The notes beneath the pieces are model-generated. The model made no database searches and was not told where the DNA came from. It saw nothing but the letters and a program-made list of their open reading frames with translations. The translations under genes and the position numbers were made by a program. DNA of 64,000 nucleotides, taken from positions 1,550,001-1,614,000 of the forward strand of contig NC_052483.1 in the NCBI RefSeq assembly GCF_009730915.1, read 5' to 3'. Source of the stretch: Dioscorea cayenensis subsp. rotundata (lineage: Eukaryota > Streptophyta > Magnoliopsida > Dioscoreales > Dioscoreaceae). Shown here in pieces: positions 10,934 through 22,380 of the stretch; position 1 is the first letter of the stretch; each line of letters opens with the position of its first letter.

Positions 10934-13900
10934 ATGGAGGAGAAGAGCCGAGATGCTCCCCAACCTCCGGCGAATCCCCAGCCTCCTTTGTTGCCCGAAA
11001 CCCTAGCGGAACCCGGCCCCCGTCGCCGAGCTGGTGGTCAGAAGAGGAAGGCGGTCGCTTCCACAGCCATCGTCTCCCCTGTTCCATCCAAGCGTCTTGC
11101 TAAGGAGCGGAACCCCTTATAATCTCCCCCCTTCTGTTCATAGTGGTCCATTGACGAGAGCCAGGCAGTCCCCTAACAAATTTGCTGCTGCTGCTGCTGC
11201 TGCTGGAGTTCAGCATAGGGCGACGGAATTTGGAGGGGGTTCTTCGTCTGCGGGGAATGGGGTGGGGAAAGTGGGGTCTTTGGTTGGAGATCTGATTGAG
11301 GTTGAGGATGATGAAATGTTGCAAGCTGAGGAGCCGATCGTGGATGCGGAGTTTGATGCTGTGAGATCTCGCGGAACTGATGTCCATGCTGTTCCTACGC
11401 ACGCTGGTGAGTTTCTAAGGGTTTTAAAGGTTTGAGATTAGATGTTGGAGTTGAGGATTTTAACTGTTGATTTTTGTGTTTCAATTGCTTTTGGATCTTT
11501 TGTGGGTTTTTAGGGTTTCTGCTGGACATTAATGCTGATTATGCTTTAGATGCATTCAATTCCTTTTTTCTGACAAATTTCTGCTGCTGATTTGGTTCAA
11601 TATCCTAATCAAAACCCTGTGAAATGTGAGAATTTGATTACAATCTTGGTAGTGTGTAACTCTGTGTTCAAACTTCTATTTTTAGGCTGGTTTTCGTGGA
11701 AGAAATTTCATCCGCTTGAAAAGCAAGCGCTACCTTCATTTTTCAATGGGAAGTCTGAGAGCAGGACGCCGGAAATATACATGGAGATCAGAGATGCCAT
11801 CATGAAGAAATTCCATGCAGATCCACAGACGCAAGTTGAACTGAAGGATTTTTCTGAGCTTTCTGTTGGAGATATGGATGCAAAGCAGGAAGTGTTGGAA
11901 TTCTTGGATCACTGGGGTTTAATCAATTTCCACCCGGTTCTGCCTTCCAACCCTGATTCAAGCATGTCTGCTGTTGAGGATGAATCTAAAGCAAGCCCAT
12001 TGCTTGATAAGTTGTATCATTTCCAAAAAATTCCATCAAGGTCCCGTGTTGCTCCTAAAAAGCAAAATGCGTCAGTGCCTGCTGTCCTACCTAAGTTGAT
12101 CCCTGAGCTTGCCATTGCTGATGATTTAGTTCGGCCTGAGGGGCCTTCAGTTGAGTATCATTGCAACTCTTGCTCGGGAGACTGCTCCCGCAAACGTTAT
12201 CATTGTCAGACACAGGTTAGCATTTGTCTTTCAGAGCTGATATTTCATATAGTATATGCTCAATTTTCCATGTTGGTTTTCCCTAGTGGTGTGTGACTAT
12301 TACCAACTATCTCTGTACAATGTCCAAGAGGATTTTACTGGTTCCATGTTTTGTTGAATTCGGGCCTGGAAATGCTTAATAAATTGGTAGGGTCATCCAT
12401 TTTACATACATCACCCTGGCCTGGCCTTGATTCTAATGACTTGTATGGTATGACTGGAGTCTGGTGAAAGCATGGTTCCTTTTCTCCTTCACATATAACA
12501 GTGTAGGGCATTCCCGGTCATCCGTTTTACATACATCACCCTGGCCTGGCCTTGATTCCAATGACTTGTATGGTATGACTGGAGTCTGGTGAAAGCATGG
12601 TTCCTTTTCTTGTTCAACATATAACACTGTAGGGCATTCCCAGTGGCGATTGAATATAGCCATCTATGTAGAATATTCTATGGGATAGAATTGGTTTTAT
12701 GACATGGCAAACATTGGGCTGTAAACTGGCATGTGATTATAATGGCTATTGGCTAGTATGTTATTACTGGAGTTTGATGCCAGCATAGCTTCCTTTCTAA
12801 TAATATGCAATTACTTAATCATTGTGGAAGCATGTTTTCTTATGTGGAGTACATGGGTGAACTTGTGTTTGGTTCAACAGTTCAGCTATCTAAATACTCA
12901 CACCATTTCAATGTAGAAAACATGAGAAATTTCTCTAGCTAACATTAATGGTTATAAGATGGGAAAGGAAATAATGGACTCATATGCATCATGTGGAACT
13001 TGGTTTTGTTATGATTCATGGTGTATAGTTTTATTGTTATGCAATCCACTTGGAATGTGGTGCCTCTGATATGGCTGAAGCATCCGTATTCCTGTTGTTC
13101 AATGCGCATTCAGTTTTATTTTGATACACCTATAAAAGAACTTCAGATAAACATAGTGAGAAATATTCTAGTTTCTGGAATTCGATTTTCCAGCTTTGTT
13201 ATTCCGGATTCAATGATGTTACAATATGGTGAACCAAATACTGACCTAGGATATCCTAATTTTAACTTCTGTTTTCTTCAGGCCGACTTTGATTTATGCA
13301 GTGAATGCTTTACAAGTGGGAAATTTGGTTCAGGCATGGCGCCAGCTGATTTCATTCTTATGGAATCGGCGGAGGTTCCTGGTTCAAGTGGGGGGAGTTG
13401 GACAGACCAGGAAACCCTGCTTCTCCTAGAAGCTCTTGAGCTCTTTGGAGAAAACTGGAGCGAAATTGCAGAACATGTTGCAACAAAAACAAAGACCCAG
13501 TGTATCTTGCACTTTCTTCAAATGCCCATTGAGGATCCTTTTCTAGAAGGTGATGATGAAATGGATGACAGCATCCAAGAAAATGTGGACCAAGTTGATA
13601 AAAAATCTGTTAATGCACAAGACCTTGAGGTAAAGGAGGCTGATAATGCTGGGGATAGAGATCAGCCTGCTTCACCTGTAATAGATCCATTGAAGACCAA
13701 AGACACAGATAAGGTTGAGATTTCCTCTGAGACCAGTGCCAATATTGCTATTGAAGTGCTGAAGACTGCATTCCAAGCCATTGGTTACTCCCCTGAACAA
13801 GGAGAGTCTCTATCATTTGCAGAATCTGGAAATCCTGTTATGGCATTGGTAAGCAAGCCACTACCAAAATAATTTGGTATTTTTGATTTGATTAGATGTT

Positions 13901-16499
13901 AAAGATGGACCTCCGCATTTCCCTTGCAGGCAGCATTCTTGGCAGGCCTAGTGGGGCCAGATGATACCACCTCTATTCGTAGTTCTTTGAAAGCCATATC
14001 TGAGGATTCTCCTAGCATGCAACTTGCTACAAGGCATTGCTTTCTTCTTGAAGATCCACCTAGTGATAATAAGGACCCACCGGCTCCTGATAGGTTTGTG
14101 CTTTAACCCATTCCAAAGTTGCTAACAATTAGTGATAATTATTATGATCTGTCACCTGATTTATGTAGTAAAACCTACAGTGCTGTTACTGATGCAAGCA
14201 CTGAGACCCCCAAACAGGATGACCAGATTTCACCCCCAGAAGAGAATGGTAAAATAAACTGCTGCAGGGATAAGAGCGAGGAAACTGAACTTCCTGCAGA
14301 AAAGGAGGATTCATTAAAAACTCTGGAATCACAAGAATGCTCGCAAACAGAGCGTGCTGCGAAGGAGTTGAAAGACTTACCTTTGGCAGTGGAGGCAACA
14401 CCTGCCATGGTTGGGGGATTGGATGATACATGTATGCCATCAGAACATAAGAATCCTGTGCAGAATGGAGGTGATTCCTCTTTATCTAGTGTGCTCACTT
14501 CCAGTGATGGAAAAGAATTGAGAGATTCAACTGGAGAGCCTGCAGCAAATTCAGTACAGAAAGTAAAGGTTCTGGAATCAGCCAAAGAGGAGAAATCTAA
14601 TTCCATCAAAGAGTTGGGTAATGTAGCTCATGTGCAAGCAGATCAAGAAGGGTCGGATACACTAATGGATGAAAGTGGCTTACAATCACAGGAATGTTTA
14701 CAGAGATCAAATAATGCAGATGCTATGCCTACTTCAGCTATTTTGGAAGAAAAAACAACCGTTGAAGTAGCTGCTTCTGGCCCAACAGGCATGAATACTG
14801 AAAAAGGAGGTATTATGTTTTGGGTCAGATTTTCATGGCCACGGATTTAATATTTTTTAAGAAACTTGGGTTATTCTAGTTATTTTCTTTGTTAATTTTT
14901 TTTCCTTATTTCTGCAGATTCTTTAAAATCCCAAGAATTTGAAAGTCAGCAGAAGGAAACAGATACTGAGCCTTCTTCAGGTACCTTGGAAGGGAAAGGT
15001 ACTGAGGAAGTAGCTGCTTCTGTTCCACCAATTAATAGTGGGGAAGAAAGAGGTATGATTCTGCAGCCTTTCATTTTGATGGTTTTAACATTTTGGTGAT
15101 TCATGTGATAAGTCCTTTTTTCTCATGTTTGTGGAAAATCCTTCTGAAAAGGGTACGTAGGTGCTCCGCGTTTGTTTCTAATTTGTTCACTTGGATTGAG
15201 ACTTCCAACTGCTAGTATCTACTGAAGTGCCAGCTGGTCAGATTATGACTGAACGATTTTAATGCTTATTACCTTTTTCGGCTGAATATTCTGAACTTTT
15301 AAAATCCCTTAGTCTGTTGCTCTTTGTCCTTGATATGTAGCTTGAAATTTTGAATGTAATGGCATATTCTGCATAAAGGTGGGCTCCCACGCAGGCTTAC
15401 TTTCAGTAGCTGTTTGTCCACAGTTAAACTGTGGACAACTGTAGTTTTTTATTTACGTTTTTGAGGTTCTATTACTATTTAGTACTTTCGTACACTTTAA
15501 CTGCTGAAGGTACAAGTCATCTTCTATGCACCAGGTAGTTTCTATCGAACTGGACTTAACAGTGTTATTTTACAGGAGTGACCGTGATGAACAGGCTTGT
15601 CTTCACTTTACTGTACATCATTCAAAGAATGTTAATATAACTTTTTACCCTCAAGATGTGAACTTCTAACCTTTTTGTGGTGCTACTTGATATAGTTATT
15701 CATGAATATTTTTATGGAGGAATCATTAAGTAATACGGCCCTTTGAGACAGCACTGTTTGACCTATGGTGTTTTTGTGAAGTTGGTGGATGATTTTGATA
15801 TAATCTACAGCACCAGTCATGGCTCTCATCCCTGCCATATAAATCTTTTAACTTGTTCCTTGATTAATCTTGCAGAAGAGGATGGTGTGAAAGCAGTGCC
15901 TGGCAATGATGAGTTAGCAGAAAGAGACAATGAACACAATATTGATAAGATAAAACGTGCTGCAATCAGCGCAATCTCAGCTGCTGCTGTGAAGGCCAGG
16001 ATTCTCGCCAGTGAGGAAGAAGATCAAATTCGGCAACTTGCAGCATTGGTAATCGAGAAGCAGGTAATATACGAAACTCTATTCATTTCCGTCCTTGCTT
16101 TAGTTGTCTGTATTTCATGGAATGTTCTATAAATGATTTCTCGAAGTCCAAATGATTGATATCTTGTTTACCATGTGTTTTATCTGAGAGATAGATACCA
16201 GATACTGATTTTATGCGGTTAATTCCTTATCTTTGCAGTTACACAAGTTAGAGACTAAGATGGCGTACTTTAGTGACATCGAAAGCATGATTATGAGGGC
16301 GAGAGAGCAAATGGACAAAACTAGGCAAAAGCTTCTTCATGAACGCGCACAAATAATTGCTGCTCGATTAGGCATGCCCTCGCAGAGAGTGACTCCACAA
16401 TCATTAGCGGCAAACAAAGCTGCAATGAACTATATTAACGCAGCTACCAGGCCGCCAAACATGCCATTTCAAAAACCACCGCTTGCAAGAAGACCGTGA
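10934..16499 (+). CDS. SWI3D: SWI3D, SWI/SNF complex subunit (SWIRM-ZZ-SANT)
   Basis: Exons 10934-11406, 11686-12215, 13282-13848, 13930-14093, 14181-14809, 14918-15052, 15876-16063 and 16239-16499. Discounting one base, they give 981 aa; Arabidopsis SWI3D (At4g34430) has 985. Domains in order: a basic N-terminus ending SGPLTRARQSP; SWIRM (WFSWKKFHPLEKQALPSFF onward); a ZZ zinc finger split by intron 2 (YHCNSCSGDCSRKRYHC, then DFDLCSECF); SANT (SWTDQETLLLLEALELF); and the C-terminal coiled region (KIKRAAISAISAAAVKAR, then HERAQIIAARLGMP). Known: a core scaffold of plant BAF-type chromatin remodellers, acting in the nucleus. ATG 10934 is preferred because the protein then begins MEEK as in Arabidopsis; an in-frame ATG at 10886 would add 16 residues. 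A (GCT)n alanine run lies at about 11181. Odd: an extra C in the run 11113-11116 breaks the frame in exon 1. Confidence 0.95.
12391..12641. repeat. Recent 125-bp tandem duplication in SWI3D intron 2
   Basis: Two nearly identical head-to-tail copies, 12391-12515 and 12516-12641, each beginning GGTCATCC and ending GGGCATTCCC. Only a few differences separate them, so the duplication is young. It lies inside the 1.07-kb intron between the two halves of the ZZ finger. Confidence 0.9.
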
Positions 16500-17384
16500 A
16501 CATCAATTTGTTCGGCCCGATCTTCACACAAATCTTTAGCAAGTTGCTCTCTTTAACATATTGCCCTGCATATAATCACGAAAAAGTAGTTCTTCATTCC
16601 ATCTGCTTCATTATTTGATGTAGCATGTCAACATTGCCCAAATAGCTTCTCATTGTTTGAAATGTGTTTAATTTTTCAGGTTCAATCCAGTTGAATGTGG
16701 CTGAATGCAGCGACATTGAAGCGGATTTTATGCTTTTATGAACTAGAGGTATCTAATTCTGGAGCTGATCCAGTTTTATTTGTTTTGGCTCTCCTCTTCT
16801 AATAATTATCTACTAGGTATGTATTTGTATCTGCTGAATCTAAGACATTGAAGATGAAGTGTAACATTGTCTTACTTCTGTTGTTTATATCCAAAAAAAA
16901 CTATGGACTTTCTAATGAATTGTAAATGTAAGTCAGGAATTCAATTTATTTTCTTGTTCGCTTCTAAAAATTATTTTCTTTTCTTACATTTTTTTTATTC
17001 TTTTGACAAATTCGATAAGTTACTATTTATATCAATTATAATGCTTGTTTGATTGCATTTAATATATACTCCCCCTTTGTTGTTTTTTATTTGTCACATT
17101 CATCTAATTTACAATAATAAAAATTAGTTTGTTACTTATATTTTATAAAAAAATTTATTATTTTTTAAAATTACTCTGATTTAAAATTTCACTAAATGGA
17201 GTATATAATTTAATGCTTAATTAATTGTAATTTATTTATTTAAAAATTGTACAAGGATATTAGATTAAATAGTAAATTTGGAAAAAAAAATATTTAATGT
17301 TGTAAAAGATTTATAATAAGATAAGCAAAAAAGAATAAAGAAGAATAGCAAAACTAATATTTTACATTATAAATCTTTAGGGGT

Positions 17385-17490
17385 TATTAAATCACCATAA
17401 TTGATGCAACATCGTACTTATTTATCTTTTTGATACTTCTTTGCGGGGTGGCGGTTTATCGCCTTCGGCTTTTTTTTAAAAAAAAAATTA
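17385..17490 (+). repeat. GATGCA/poly-A short repeat (copy 2 of 4)
   Basis: AATCACCATAATTGATGCAA, then TTATCTTTTTGATACTT, then a T/A-rich tail. It shares its core and tail layout with the pieces at 10360-10475, 10535-10640 and 31395-31490. It is probably a decayed short retroposon; its family is unknown. Confidence 0.4.
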
Positions 17491-17574
17491 ATTGTGGCAT
17501 AAACCAATATTTTTTTCCTTGCATTTTTTTATTTTACAAATACCAAAAATAAGGAGGCAAACCCAAATCCCCCA

Positions 17575-17601
17575 CACGTGAGGTCCCAATCAACGCACGT
17601 G
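17575..17601. promoter_or_regulatory. Paired G-boxes (ABRE-like) upstream of PERK
   Basis: CACGTG at 17575-17580 and again at 17596-17601, 21 bp apart centre to centre. The second reads GCACGTGTCC, which contains the ABRE core ACGTGTC. Such pairs bind bZIP and bHLH factors. A link to ABA response is inference, supported only by published ABA effects of the related PERK4. Confidence 0.5.
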
Positions 17602-18021
17602 TCCCCAACGGCTCTCCTCTCGCTCGCGCGGGAACAGCCCAACGACCAGTCAAAAACCCCGCGAAACACTCACCCCCTTCAAACAATCAAAAACCACAAC
17701 CAATCCCCTTCTCCTTTCTTCTTCCCTTCCCTTCCTTTTCTTCATCTAAAATTAGCATCCTTTCCCCAAACTCTCCTCCTTCCAACTCAAATCCCCATCC
17801 CTTCCCCTTTCTGCTCTTCCCCCCATCAAAAAAACAAGGTTCTCTCTTCTCTTCTCTTCTCTTTTTCTCCATTTTCAATCCATTCATGCTTTACAATGCT
17901 CTCTTCTTCTTCTTCTTCTTCACTATTTAATGGTATTCATTGTTTGCAGGGGTGTCATTGCATTGAAGGAGCAGTTGCAGGGGAGGGTTGAAGTCCTCGG
18001 AACCACAACTCCATTGAATCA

Positions 18022-20963
18022 ATGGCTTCATCCCCTGTGACTGCTCCACAGGTCAACACCACTTCTCCTTCACCGTCGTCCTCTCCTCCATCTCCCCCTT
18101 CTCCTTCTGCTCCTCCTCCTCAATCCCCGCCCCCGCCCGCTTCTTCACCGCCACCTCCCGCCGCCGCCTCTCTCCTCCTAAAGAATCCCCTTCCCCTCCT
18201 CCTTCTTCTTCTTCCCCTCCTCCTCCTCCTCCTAAAGAATCCCCGACTCCACCTTCTTCTTCTTCTCCTTCTCCTCCTCCCCCTAAGTCCTCCTCTCCGC
18301 CAGAGAACAGCGATAACAATAACAATGACAATAATGATAATGATTATGATAGTGGTGATGATGGTTCTTCTTCTTCTTCGTCTTCTCCTTCGAAGTCCTC
18401 CCCTCCTGTTCCTCCTTCGCGTTCAGATGCCAGAAGCGAATCTTCTCCAAAGGCACTCTCTCCGCCCAAAAGTTCGTCAAATGGGGATAATGATAATGAT
18501 AGCTCCAATTCTAACTCTGGTGATGGGAGCTCACATGTGAATTTGCCTATCATCATTGGTGTTGCTGCTGCTCTTGGATTGTTTGTCATTCTTCTCTTTA
18601 TTGCTTCACTCTGTCGTCGTACCAAGAAAAGGAAGAAGCATCATAATTCTCTGCACTACTATGATTCTTCAGCCAAAGGTATTTCAACTGCAGTATATCT
18701 CTTCTACAATCCAATTTCAAATTTGTCGAACATTTTGTTTTGTAAACAAATTTGATTCATTGTAAATACGTCATCGTTATACATGCTAGAGACATCTGTT
18801 ATTTTTTGTGAATGCTAATTTGTTTCCGATTCTAGGCGGGAGTTACTACAGCAGCGGACCACCTCCGAAGTGGCAAAACGGGCAAGACCACATTGTTAAG
18901 CTCCCTCCGCCTCCGGGCGCACAAGGAGGCGGTTGGCAACAACCTCAGTCAGTGACGAGTGGTGAAGTGAGCTCCGCATTCTCTGGTCCCCATGGTCCTC
19001 CATTGCCTCCCCCTTCTCCAACCATTGCCTTAGGCTTCAACAAAAGCACCTTCTCCTTCGATGAACTAGCTGCTGCTACTAGTAGCTTCTCTCAGGACAA
19101 CCTTTTAGGACAAGGCGGCTTTGGATACGTGCACAAAGGTGTCCTTCCTAACGGCAAAGAGATTGCGGTGAAACAACTCAAATCAGGCAGTGGACAAGGG
19201 GAGAGGGAGTTCCGAGCAGAGGTTGACATCATTAGCCGGGTTCATCATCGACATCTTGTGTCTCTTGTCGGTTATTGCATTGCCGGAAATCAAAGGATGC
19301 TTGTTTATGAATATGTGCCGAACAAGACACTCGAACATCACCTCCATGGTTATCTTTCTTTCCCTTTCATAGTTTTCTTCAGTGAGTTTTATGCTTAGTA
19401 TTTCGTCGATCTTTTGATTGTAGGTCAAGATCTTCCGGTTATGGACTGGCCTACAAGAGTTAAGATTGCTTTAGGATCAGCTAAAGGCCTTGCTTACCTC
19501 CATGAAGATTGTGAGTAGTTTTTTATCAGAAAATCTTCATTTCTTTTCTCTGTTCTAATTGTTTTTTGGTCTATGAAATATAACAAAAGGTCACCCTCGA
19601 ATTATTCATCGTGACATCAAGTCGGCAAATATTCTACTTGATTATAAATTCGAAGCCATGGTAAGAAGACTTACTCACCGAAATTAAGATACATCAAACA
19701 TTAATATTCATTGACATTGAATATTTTTTTATTCTACTTGTGTAGGTTGCAGACTTTGGATTGGCTAAGTTGTCTTCTGACAATCACACACATGTTTCGA
19801 CTCGAGTCATGGGAACATTCGGGTGATCCAAATGTTTCCTCTTTTTTATCCCTGATTCAGAATTAATTTTTTTTTTTCCTGTGAATATTGATATGCTTAA
19901 ATTATGATTTCAGGTATTTGGCTCCTGAATATGCATCAAGTGGCAAATTAACCGAGAAATCCGATGTCTTCTCATTTGGAATTATGCTTCTCGAACTGAT
20001 CACTGGACGCCGACCTGTTGATACTTCGAACACAGCTATGGAAGACAGTTTGGTTGATTGGGTAAGTCTGTTGCTTCGGAAATTCTTAGTCCATGACTAA
20101 GAATCTATCTCACTGTGTTCGGAATTTCAACTTTAGAAAGGAGATTTTGCAGTATTTCTTCTGAATTTCACATGTGTGTTGACAGGCAAGGCCGATAATG
20201 ACACAAGCTTTAACTGATGGTAATTTTGAGGAGCTTGTGGATCCCCGACTTGAAAACAACTTCAACACGATGGAGATGACTCGAGTTGTAGCCTGTGCTG
20301 CAGCCAGTGTTCGCCATTCTGCAAGGCGACGCCCGAAAATGAGCCAGGTACATTATTCCCCTTACCAATTAGTACTTCAATCCAATCTATAAGCCGAAGG
20401 TAATACTGTAAGTTAGTCATTATATAGTATCATTATAAATACTGTTGTACCCGTATTCATTGCCGTTTCGACAGTGTGATGAAATTAAAATGCGAAGACG
20501 ATCAGTTAACAGATTGGATTAACTAATGTATTGTTTTCGCTACTTGTTCAGGAATTATATATATTGAATAACTGTCATCATTGTATTAATTGAGTTTTGG
20601 TAGTGATCACTGATCATGACAATGCTAAAAATCTCAGTTTACAGATCAGATGAACTAATACATTATTTTTCTCAGATTGTTCGTGCATTGGAAGGCGATT
20701 CATCGCTTGATGACTTAACTGATGGAGTGAAGCCGGGGCAAAGCACATACTTCAGCTCGGGCTCTGAGTACGACTCAGGCTCGTATGCATCAAATATGAA
20801 CCGATTCCGTAAAATGGCACTCGAAAGCAATGCATATAGCGATGAATACAGCGGAATAACAAGTGAATACGGCCTCAATCCATCGTCATCAAGCAGTGAA
20901 GGTTTCTCAAGCGAACTGAATCCGGCCGGCCCACCGAGACACCGTCCTCAACCTTCACACTGA
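18022..20963 (+). CDS. PERK5: PERK proline-rich receptor-like kinase (PERK5 position)
   Basis: Exons 18022-18678, 18836-19348, 19424-19510, 19590-19660, 19746-19822, 19914-20061, 20186-20347 and 20676-20963 give 666 aa once two extra bases are discounted. Layout: an extracellular Pro/Ser-rich region ([10 protein letters not shown], then repeated PPKES blocks) and an Asp/Asn/Ser-rich linker; one membrane helix ([20 protein letters not shown]) with a basic stop-transfer CRRTKKRKK; then a Ser/Thr kinase with glycine loop [15 protein letters not shown]-type lysine in [27 protein letters not shown] and GTFGYLAPEY. Known: PERKs sense the cell wall at the plasma membrane. Lying between SWI3D and COPG, it is the positional ortholog of At4g34440 (PERK5). 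Odd: a TCTCTC run at 18169-18174 is two bases too long or one short, so from ATG 18022 the frame drops into a meaningless Leu-rich sequence before the membrane helix. Confidence 0.92.
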
Positions 20964-21885
20964 AAAGAAAACTTAAATAAGTATTCTCATCAGTTTCAAA
21001 TGCAGAATTACAGAGAACGGAAAATTTTTCGGTTAAATTCTGTCTAACTGTTTGTGTTCTTGTTTGTTGTTGAGTTAATGGCATTATAATTTAATTGATG
21101 TTTTACAAGCAAGTTTCTCCAAATATATATATATGGAGTCATGTATTATTGTGTTTTTCTTTTAAACTCTATCAACAGTGCTTATATTGATGTAAATTTA
21201 TTCTTGGCTGATGAGAAAACTATGAAGTTTAAGTATTTAATTGTCAAGGAGAACATCCAAATTATGGTTTATTTATTAATTCATTTTTGGTTTTTATGTG
21301 AACAGATGATTCATGAACATTTATGGCTTTTGAAATTGGTGTTTCTAATTTTATTCTGTGCACATTAAATTGCTTCTAATTTTGTTATAGACATTTAATT
21401 AATGTTTCATTGCAGAAATTTCAATTGATTTCTTATTTTACATTATTTGTGTGAATATGGCGTGTGTGTGTTTTTTCTTTTGGGTACCTAAAGAAATAAT
21501 AATTTCCAACCGGAAGGTTGGTGAATCACCAACTTCAACATGAGATTCTTTTAGATAATAATTTGGGGGAGAAAAATGTATATTTTCTTATGTGTTTTTT
21601 GTTTTTAATTTTACATTCAATTATATAAATAGATGAAAACACCCGTTAAAAGAAAGTCTTTATGAAGGGCATGCATAATTACATATTTTTTAAAAAATCT
21701 TTAAAAATCAAGGTCTTGTGGCCGTGTGTGTATATATATATATAAGGTCACGTCTTTTATGAACATTCGTAGAATTGGATTATACGAATTTTTTAAGTCA
21801 TTGGATTCAAATCCAAAATCCTCTAATTTTTTTCAACAAGACTTATTTATAATAGTTCCAACAGTAATAGCAAGATCTTGTGGCC

Positions 21886-21920
<35 letters not shown>

Positions 21921-22380
21921 CATGTCTTTTATGAACCTTCGTAGAATTGGATTATAAGAATTTTTTAAGTTATTGGATTCAAATCCAACAATTGAAAATC
22001 CTCTAATTTTTTTTCAACAAGATTTATTTATAATAGTTCCAACAGTAACAACAGTTACAATACTATCGATTGTGCCTATCTCACTTTAGTATTATTTTTT
22101 TATCGACGAATTATCAATATATATATTTTAAAAAGAGTACACAGGCAAATATAATTATTTTTTTATATAAATTTAGGGTACATATGTCTATACAAATATG
22201 CAGTTTTACAAGGACATAGTCGCTAATTTTCATACAAGGGTAAATACGTCATTTCAGAAATACTTATAAACTCGCACTCGCGTCCAAAACGCTCTTCTTC
22301 TTCTTCTTCTTCTTCTCAGCCTCGCTCGCGTGCTCGCGCTGTTCGTCTCGCTCGTCGCCGTGGATCCCCAACAATCGGAG
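20964..22380. other. PERK/COPG intergenic region
   Basis: No gene seen. About 20964-21130 is PERK 3' UTR. The rest is AT-rich with a 162-bp tandem duplication at 21711-22048. The COPG leader (22260-22380) carries a (TTC)n tract at about 22293-22318. Confidence 0.6.
21711..22048. repeat. 162-bp tandem duplication containing (AT)n
   Basis: Copy 1 begins AGGTCTTGTGGCCGTG at 21711 and copy 2 begins AGATCTTGTGGCCGTG at 21873. Both run through an (AT)n tract, TCGTAGAATTGGATTATA, ATTGGATTCAAATCC and ATAGTTCCAACAGTAA. The copies differ by a few substitutions, (AT)n length and a small insertion. Confidence 0.9.

Larger units (their letters stand above)
16500..18021. other. SWI3D 3' region and PERK promoter/leader
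   Basis: 16500 to about 16860 is probably SWI3D 3' UTR. 16900-17560 is AT-rich and non-coding, with one piece of the GATGCA/poly-A repeat at 17385-17490. 17561-18021 is the PERK promoter and C/T-rich leader, with two G-boxes and a long pyrimidine tract at about 17690-17880. A short leader intron is possible near 17948 (TTGCAG). No separate gene is supported. Confidence 0.6.

Noticed and set aside
12433-12663. Minus-strand frame with repeated ECPTVLYVE/ECPTLLYVK segments
   Set aside because: Only reflects the 125-bp tandem duplication in SWI3D intron 2.
18170-18540. Leu/Ile/Met-rich frame continuing from ATG 18022
   Set aside because: It is the out-of-frame reading of a Pro/Ser/Asp-rich PERK ectodomain; the alternative frame joins in phase to the membrane helix and kinase.
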